64,000 nucleotides of DNA. Source: Branchiostoma floridae (Eukaryota; Chordata; Leptocardii; Amphioxiformes; Branchiostomatidae). Positions 59,061 through 64,000 of this stretch are shown in pieces. The DNA is taken from contig NC_049992.1 of NCBI RefSeq assembly GCF_000003815.2, positions 18,830,396 to 18,894,395 of the forward strand, in the 5' to 3' direction. The notes below the pieces were generated by a model, which was not told where the DNA came from, ran no database searches, and saw only the letters and a program-made list of their open reading frames with translations. The translations under genes and the position numbers were made by a program. The number at the start of each line of letters is the position of its first letter. The stretch's first letter is position 1.

Positions 59061-59173
59061 ATTGTACTTATAGAAGGATCGGCGTTGTCGTCATAATAAC
59101 TGCCTTTTTGGTGGCATCGATCCTTTTCGGAACATGGCTTTATTTCAACAACAATATTCGAGAAGATTTAAAG
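59061..59173 (+). CDS. receptor gene D, transmembrane exon
   Basis: 113 nt, acceptor ATTTTCAG, donor AAG|GTAGGA. It reads CTYRRIGVVVIITAFLVASI, then LFGTWLYFNNNIREDLK. Same length, phases and RR-before-span arrangement as the gene C exon, with the span slightly different (VV for AV, FLVAS for LLAAL). Upstream flank ('tatgtagcccgaatacgtg') is shared with gene C. Confidence 0.82.
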
Positions 59174-59306
59174 GTAGGACAATGTCTTTAGTCTAATTTA
59201 AGCCTAGGTGTATGTCTTTGTGTCTTGCAAAACATGTTGCTGTCATTTTGGGAGGACATCGTTGGAACTGTATGTACTGTACAACAAGAATCTCTTCCAT
59301 TTACAG

Positions 59307-59607
59307 ACGACGAAGGCTGATGATGATACATCCAACCCTGGTCAGCCTGCGTTGGGCACTCCCTACACCAATGGCCACCCTGCTTTGAACACTACATACA
59401 TTCCCGGGCTCCCTGCAGGGAAAACCACCTATTCCACTGCCCAACCTGCTTCGGGCACTACCTACACCAATGGTCACTCTACCACGGGCACTACCTACAC
59501 CAATGGTCACCCTACCGTGGACATTACCTACACAAATGGTCACCCTGCTGAGAACACTACCTACACCAATGGTCACCCTACTGCTACGGACACCACCTAC
59601 ATCCCTG
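59307..59607 (+). CDS. receptor gene D, extracellular repeat stalk exon
   Basis: 100 residues, phase 0 in (TTTACAG) and phase 1 out (CCTG|GTAACG). TTKADDDTSNPGQPALG is followed by eight 11-residue repeats such as TPYTNGHPALN, TTYTNGHSTTG and ITYTNGHPAEN, ending TTYIPG. NTT sequons (two) and many Thr suggest glycosylation. It is intermediate in length between the stalks at 12523 and 35245. Confidence 0.8.
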
Positions 59608-59876
59608 GTAACGTCTGTGTACATGTTGATATTATACACTCACCTGTCTATACAATGGCATCATTCACGTGGCTACTTACTATTGGCATCAAAACTACGC
59701 CTTAAAAAGTTAATTGAATGGCAAAAATGAATATGTGTATGTTGCTGCAAGTATAGCAAAAGCAATGTTTCGTATGTTTATTTGTTTTAACTGGACGTCC
59801 TTTTATACTTAAGTATAGTCTCCATTTCAAAATATCATATTCAAAAATATGCTACATAAAATAGATACAGTCAAAC

Positions 59877-60080
59877 CTGTATTAGCGGCCAACTTTGCAT
59901 AGCGACCACATGACCATTGCTTTCACTTTTTGTCGGTCCCTTGGATTTTTCCCATTGAAGTAAGCATTAAGAAAATAGTCTGTAGTGGCCACCTGTCTAA
60001 CGCGACCACGGCCACACGATTTCCGGTCCCGTAGTCCCATGGTCTACGTTCGTCTCTGTCAATAACAAACTTTAGTCAAC
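59877..60080. repeat. dispersed repeat with 'gcgaccac' modules
   Basis: Reads 'tattagcggccaactttgca', 'tagtggccacctgtctaacg' and 'cgaccacggccac'; related text lies at 57045-57090. I recognise this style as a dispersed metazoan repeat but cannot name the family. Confidence 0.4.
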
Positions 60081-60186
60081 TGCCGGAGTAAGTATTGACA
60101 CATTGGTCTCATATGCATGCTATAAAAGAACACATGGACAACGTATCGATTCATGCTCTTTGAATAAGAATATCTATCTTCAACAG

Positions 60187-60576
60187 GTTGTCCAAAGGAA
60201 GGCTACAGTCGTTTCAACGGTGTTTGCTACAAGAGCTTTTCGGAGCGGAAGACGCGCGCTGAGGCCAGCATGACGTGTGCGGTAGACGGGGGGATGCTAG
60301 CTATGCCGAAGGACAGTTTGACCAATACTTTCCTCGCTAACCTAGCAAAAGTAGCAATGGGTCGATGGATCGGCTTGACTGACGCTGACAGGGACGGTCA
60401 GTGGGTATTTGAGGACGGTAGAATCCTGACGTCATCTGATTATTCCAACTGGCGCCCCGGTGAACCGACACCAGATGAGGACGGTGGTGGCTGTGTCGGA
60501 TTTTGGGGAAAAGGATCGTCATGGGACGAAAAAGCCTGCACCTATATCAACGGTTTCATCTGTCAACTACCTGAAG
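60187..60576 (+). CDS. receptor gene D, C-type lectin-like domain exon 1
   Basis: A 130-residue phase 1-1 exon: GCPKEGYSRFNGVCYKSF, then E-A-S-M-T-C, GGMLAMPKD, MGRWIGLTDAD, GQWVFEDG, SNWRPGEPTPDEDGGGC, SSWDEKAC and FICQLPEG. This is a whole long-form CTLD with the WIGL core, the six cysteines expected for the long form and the C-terminal F-I-C. The calcium/sugar loop reads EPT in place of EPN or QPD, and WDE in place of WND, so canonical mannose or galactose binding is not assured. Donor GAAG|GTGTGTG continues in phase 1. If the donor is unused the frame ends at 60638. It joins the stalk at 59607 in phase. Confidence 0.88.
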
Positions 60577-60613
60577 GTGTGTGTTTTGATCACAATATTT
60601 TGCATACTACACA

Positions 60614-61145
60614 GGCGTTACCTTACTGCCTTCGCTAGAATAGCAGAAGATTATGTAAACGGTTTTGGCCAGGACTTTTTGGGTCTATATGTAGGTCAAC
60701 GTAGGTGTGGTAGGTGTGTAGCGGTTGTGGAAAGAAAGGTCAAGTTTGAAAATGGTATACCTGGCGTTGTCCTACTGGGTCCCAGGGAGCTTTATGCGTA
60801 GGTGCGTTTGTCTGTGAACAATAAAACTCGAGATGTTGTTGATGGATTTTAATGATCTTTGATGGATAGGTAGGGGTCACATAAAGGAAGGTAAAGTTCG
60901 AAAATAGTGTACCTGGCGTTTTTCCACTGGTCCCCTAGGAGCTTTGTAAGTAAATGCGTTTGGCTGTAGATAAATACCTCGAGATGTTATTGATTGATAT
61001 AAATGATCTTTGGTGGGATACGTTAAGGACCTCTATAATAGGACAGGACCGTCATAACAACACAAATTTATAAGGTCTCAAAAAACATTCTTTATAATAA
61101 GCATTGTTTATTTGGCTAAGTTATGGGTTCGTGGAACTCTAGTTT
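60614..61145 (-). mobile_element. inverted copy of the CTTCGCC-ended element
   Basis: Begins 'ttaccttactgccttcgcta' and ends 'ggctaagttatgggttcgtg' plus 'gaactctagttt', the inverse of the ends at 37162-38212. Modules 'gaaagaaaggtcaagtttga' and 'ctcgagatgttgttgatgga' match inverted. It lies between the two lectin exons. No protein. Confidence 0.55.
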
Positions 61146-61546
61146 CATTAGTATGAACGATTTTTTTAAAAATAAAGATGCAAAATAGCGCAAATTCCCG
61201 TTGCGTCGGAGGAGGATTGATATTGTAATTAGTATGACGTCCGAAGGGGACGACGGAACCAAACACTCAAGATAGTTTTGGAGAAGGAGGTTGGTTTAAT
61301 GGACTACAACTTGCTAGCCGCCATGCTAGATAGAAACACATGGCCAGACATTGTTAATGGCACCTTATATGAGGCTGAACTGAACTGAACTGAACTGAAA
61401 AAAAAACTGAACTGAATGACGTCAGTGTAAAGCCTGTATACTAGTAATTAGCAAGGCCCAACTTATCTGCACACAGTGATCAGTTGTCACGGAAATTGCC
61501 TGCGTTCGTCTCTAAATCTGTCGAGAACAAACTTAACCCTATTCAA

Positions 61547-63152
61547 ACCTGACTTTTTTTTGTCAATTTTGACGGGGGGGGGGGTTCTTTTGAAGCCCGC
61601 CCCTTCTCACCCCTGTAGCTCTTAAACGACTTGTCATATTGAAATCCAAGGTAGTTTCAAATTCTAAGATAATAGGCTAATTGTTCTTAATCTGGTCATA
61701 TGGTCCGCCATCTTGGTATTTTGGCAAATGACGCAATGCAATTAACATTATCTGTGCATATTAAATTATTACCTCCATGAAATGTAATGGAGGTTATATT
61801 TTACCCTGCGTTTGTCTGTCTGTCTGTGTGCCTGTGTGTTTGTAAACAAGATAACTCATGAACGGTTGGGTGGATTGGTTTCATACTTGGTGTGTTGGTA
61901 GTGTGTGATAAAAGCTGGAAATGATTAGATTTTGGACCCCCTAGCGGCTCCCCTTGATACTGCAGCGCAACTTCCGGTTTTGCTATCTCGGTGTTTTGAA
62001 CATGCTATGGTCACGATTTTTAAGTATTAGATAGCTCTTGTGCTCAGAAAGGAATGACATAAGTTTGGGCCCCCTAGCGTCTAATTTAAGGATAGCATGG
62101 GCATTTTTGTCAAAAACTTCTGACGAGGATTACTCAAGAAGGGAACAGCCGATTTTCATGATTTTTGTTATGTATGTACCTTAGACAATGTTGTACAAGA
62201 TAAAATACTAATTATGCAAAATATTATTACATTTGCATAATTAATAAGAATATTCTATCATAGCAGTATCTCTTGTCCCAGACGTGATATGGTCGTGAAA
62301 TTTGGGTGGTAGATAGCTTTTAGTGCCATGACATAGTGGGGCAAGTTTCAGTCCCCTAACATTTAATTGTACAACTGCAGGGGCGTTTTTTTCAAGACAC
62401 TCCAAAGAGGGTAACTGCAGAAAGGATCGACGGATTGCCTGCATTTTAGGTATGCAGGTAGCTTAGGCAAAGACGGTCATAATGATATGCATTTTATACA
62501 AATGAGGACTTAATTTGCATAATTAATGAGTAAATTGTATAATTCCATTGTTTGTAATAACTGGACTTCGATAAATGTAACACTTGTTAATTATAATCAG
62601 TGTAACATATGCAGATATCAAATATGCAAATGATGAACTTATTTGCATGATTTATGCAAAAATTGCAAAACAACTTAATGATTAATGATCTGAATTGGGA
62701 ATTTTACTTGTGACATGTTTACTGTACGTTTGTCAATGATGAACAACACCATGCATTAATCATGTTAATATGAAGTCATTTGCATGAAATTAACAAAAGC
62801 TCTAAATGTTCATGGAGGTATGAGGTCGCCGAACTCTAGTTAAAAATATTTTAGGTAGAATAAGGTTTCATTCATGCAAGACAATAGCAGTAATATAGCA
62901 AAAAAACGTGAAAAAAACAAAATGTTAAAACCGAAATTAGTGGATTTGTAAAAAAATGCCGGTTAAGAAACGGCTGCCATTACAACAATAAATGATAATT
63001 TTTTCATACTTTGAAATTGTTATATAATTTTTAGGAAAACTCAGAAAATTGGAGGGGGGGGGGCTCTCGCGTAAGCCTTTCTGCCGTGAATCGACATGAC
63101 ATTTCTTCGCGGGCCTCAAAAGCACCCACCCAACCCCACGGTCGGAATAGGG
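61547..63152 (+). mobile_element. TTAA-flanked MITE, copy 4, with nested insertion
   Basis: TTAA at 61543-61546 and 63153-63156 flank CCCTATTCAAACC and GGTCGGAATAGGG. Body text matches copy 3. The MITE body is interrupted at 61770-62841 by another element, which begins 'acctccatgaaatgtaatgg' and ends 'catggaggtatgaggtcgcc' plus 'gaactctagtt'. Confidence 0.8.
61770..62841. mobile_element. nested element with ACCTCCATG inverted ends
   Basis: Inserted in MITE copy 4. The ends are inverted (ACCTCCATG and CATGGAGGT). It contains modules such as 'aacaagataactcatgaacg' (also at 35960) and 'tttggaccccctagcggc'. No coding capacity recognised. Confidence 0.6.
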
Positions 63153-63220
63153 TTAAAAGTTAAATGGTCAAAGTGAATATTGAGACATGTAGTCTAATTT
63201 AGAATATTTATCTTCAACAG

Positions 63221-63714
63221 GTTGTCTAAAAGAAGGCTACAGTCGTTTTAACGGTGTTTGCTACAAGAGCTTTTCGGAGCGGAAGACGGGCGCTGAGGCC
63301 AGCCTGACGTGTGCGGTAGACGGGGGGATGCTAGCCATGCCGAAAGACAGCTTGACCAATACTTTCCTCGCTAACCTAGCAGAAGTAGTAATGGGTCGAT
63401 GGATCGGCTTGACTGACGCTGACAGGGACGGTCAGTGGGGATTTGAGGACGGTAGAATCCTGACGTCATCTGATTATTCCAACTGGCGCCCCGGTGAACC
63501 GACACCAGATGAGGACGGTGGTGGCTGTGCCGGATTTTGGGGAAAAGGATCCTCATGGGACGAAAAAGCCTGCAGCTATATCAAGGGTTTCATCTGTCAA
63601 CTACATGAAGGTTTTGATCACACTCTTTTGATTCATTCTACATGGAAATTTAGAACATGGCCACTACCCCTCAGCCAATCAGAGTCCCCAATTACTGTGT
63701 TTATATCCACATAG
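63221..63714 (+). CDS. receptor gene D, C-type lectin-like domain exon 2 (likely last exon)
   Basis: A second CTLD, same acceptor (TTCAACAG) and same 130-residue core to 63610 (GCLKEGYSRFNGVCYKSF through SSWDEKAC to FICQLHEG). It differs from the first at ten residues, including K/E in AKVAM, V/G in QWVFE, V/A after GGGC and N/K in YINGF. The donor GTGTGTGTTTTG of the first copy is reduced to GTTTTG here, so splicing is doubtful. Read on, the frame adds about 34 residues and stops at 63712-63714. It could be a terminal exon giving a two-lectin protein, or an alternative to the first. If the weak donor is used the exon ends at 63610. Confidence 0.72.
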
Positions 63715-64000
63715 TGCAGAAAAGTGTGGTACAGTGAAGTCATTTGCATAAAATATATCCACAGATTTTTCATAGTACAAAACTAGTCGGCCTACATTGT
63801 GCCCGGGGGATAAAAGAGGATTAAGACACAACAATACAGTGTCATAAAAGCAAACAACTGGAAAACAGAATCGGGCTGTTAGAAAATAACAAACGCAGTA
63901 TGATCTAAGTAACCAAACAGTTAGCAGTGCCATTAGATTAAGCAATTTGCTGAACAATTTGATTGTCTCTAGATTTGTCTACTGGAAAACAACATCCTGT
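63715..64000. other. 3' flank of gene D
   Basis: No exon is recognised up to the end of the window. Confidence 0.4.

Overview
The window looks like chordate genomic DNA, most likely from a cephalochordate (amphioxus, Branchiostoma). It has small exons with GT/AG introns, AT-rich intergenic DNA packed with transposons and minisatellites, and exon types common in amphioxus: F5/8C-like, C-type lectin and an eight-cysteine hevein-like module. The species call is inference. No tRNA, rRNA or CRISPR locus was seen, and one 100-N assembly gap lies at 43940-44039.

Layout. Positions 1-2 kb hold part of an ADF/cofilin gene on the minus strand (start codon exon, first coding exon, last exon); its expected middle exon is not visible. 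Positions 3-7.3 kb are two copies of a repeat block that includes pieces of a CR1-like reverse transcriptase. Positions 9-15 kb hold a minus-strand receptor-like gene: cytoplasmic exon, transmembrane exon, repeat stalk, F5/8C-like domain, then a decayed hevein-like exon. Positions 17-33 kb are dominated by 47-bp minisatellite arrays, a repeated 400-bp unit, TTAA-flanked MITEs and two further inverted-repeat elements, around a truncated receptor first exon at 25.1 kb. Positions 33.5-42.6 kb carry a plus-strand receptor gene (cytoplasmic, TM, long stalk, hevein-like last exon) whose last intron holds a CR1-like retrotransposon. Positions 44-51 kb repeat much of the 24-33 kb layout. Positions 51.8-63.7 kb carry a third receptor gene (cytoplasmic, TM, stalk, two C-type lectin exons), with a large tandem duplication in its first intron.

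The main result is a cluster of paralogous, apparently type II membrane proteins. They share an N-terminal cytoplasmic tail rich in NPxY-type tyrosine motifs, one TM exon, and a stalk of 11-residue Thr/Tyr/Pro repeats (TPYTNGHPTVG-like), but end in different ligand-binding modules: F5/8C, hevein-like or tandem C-type lectin. The internal exons join in compatible phases: tail to TM in phase 1, TM to stalk in phase 0, stalk to ectodomain in phase 1. One common tail/TM/stalk cassette can therefore be spliced to interchangeable ectodomain exons. This resembles a lectin-type recognition receptor family evolving by tandem duplication; function and ligands are not shown by the sequence.

Minisatellite arrays and the 400-bp unit lie 5' of every copy in the same relative orientation, including the inverted one, so they appear to belong to the ancestral duplicated block. 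Exon-intron models here come from splice signals and paralogue comparison by eye, without transcript data.
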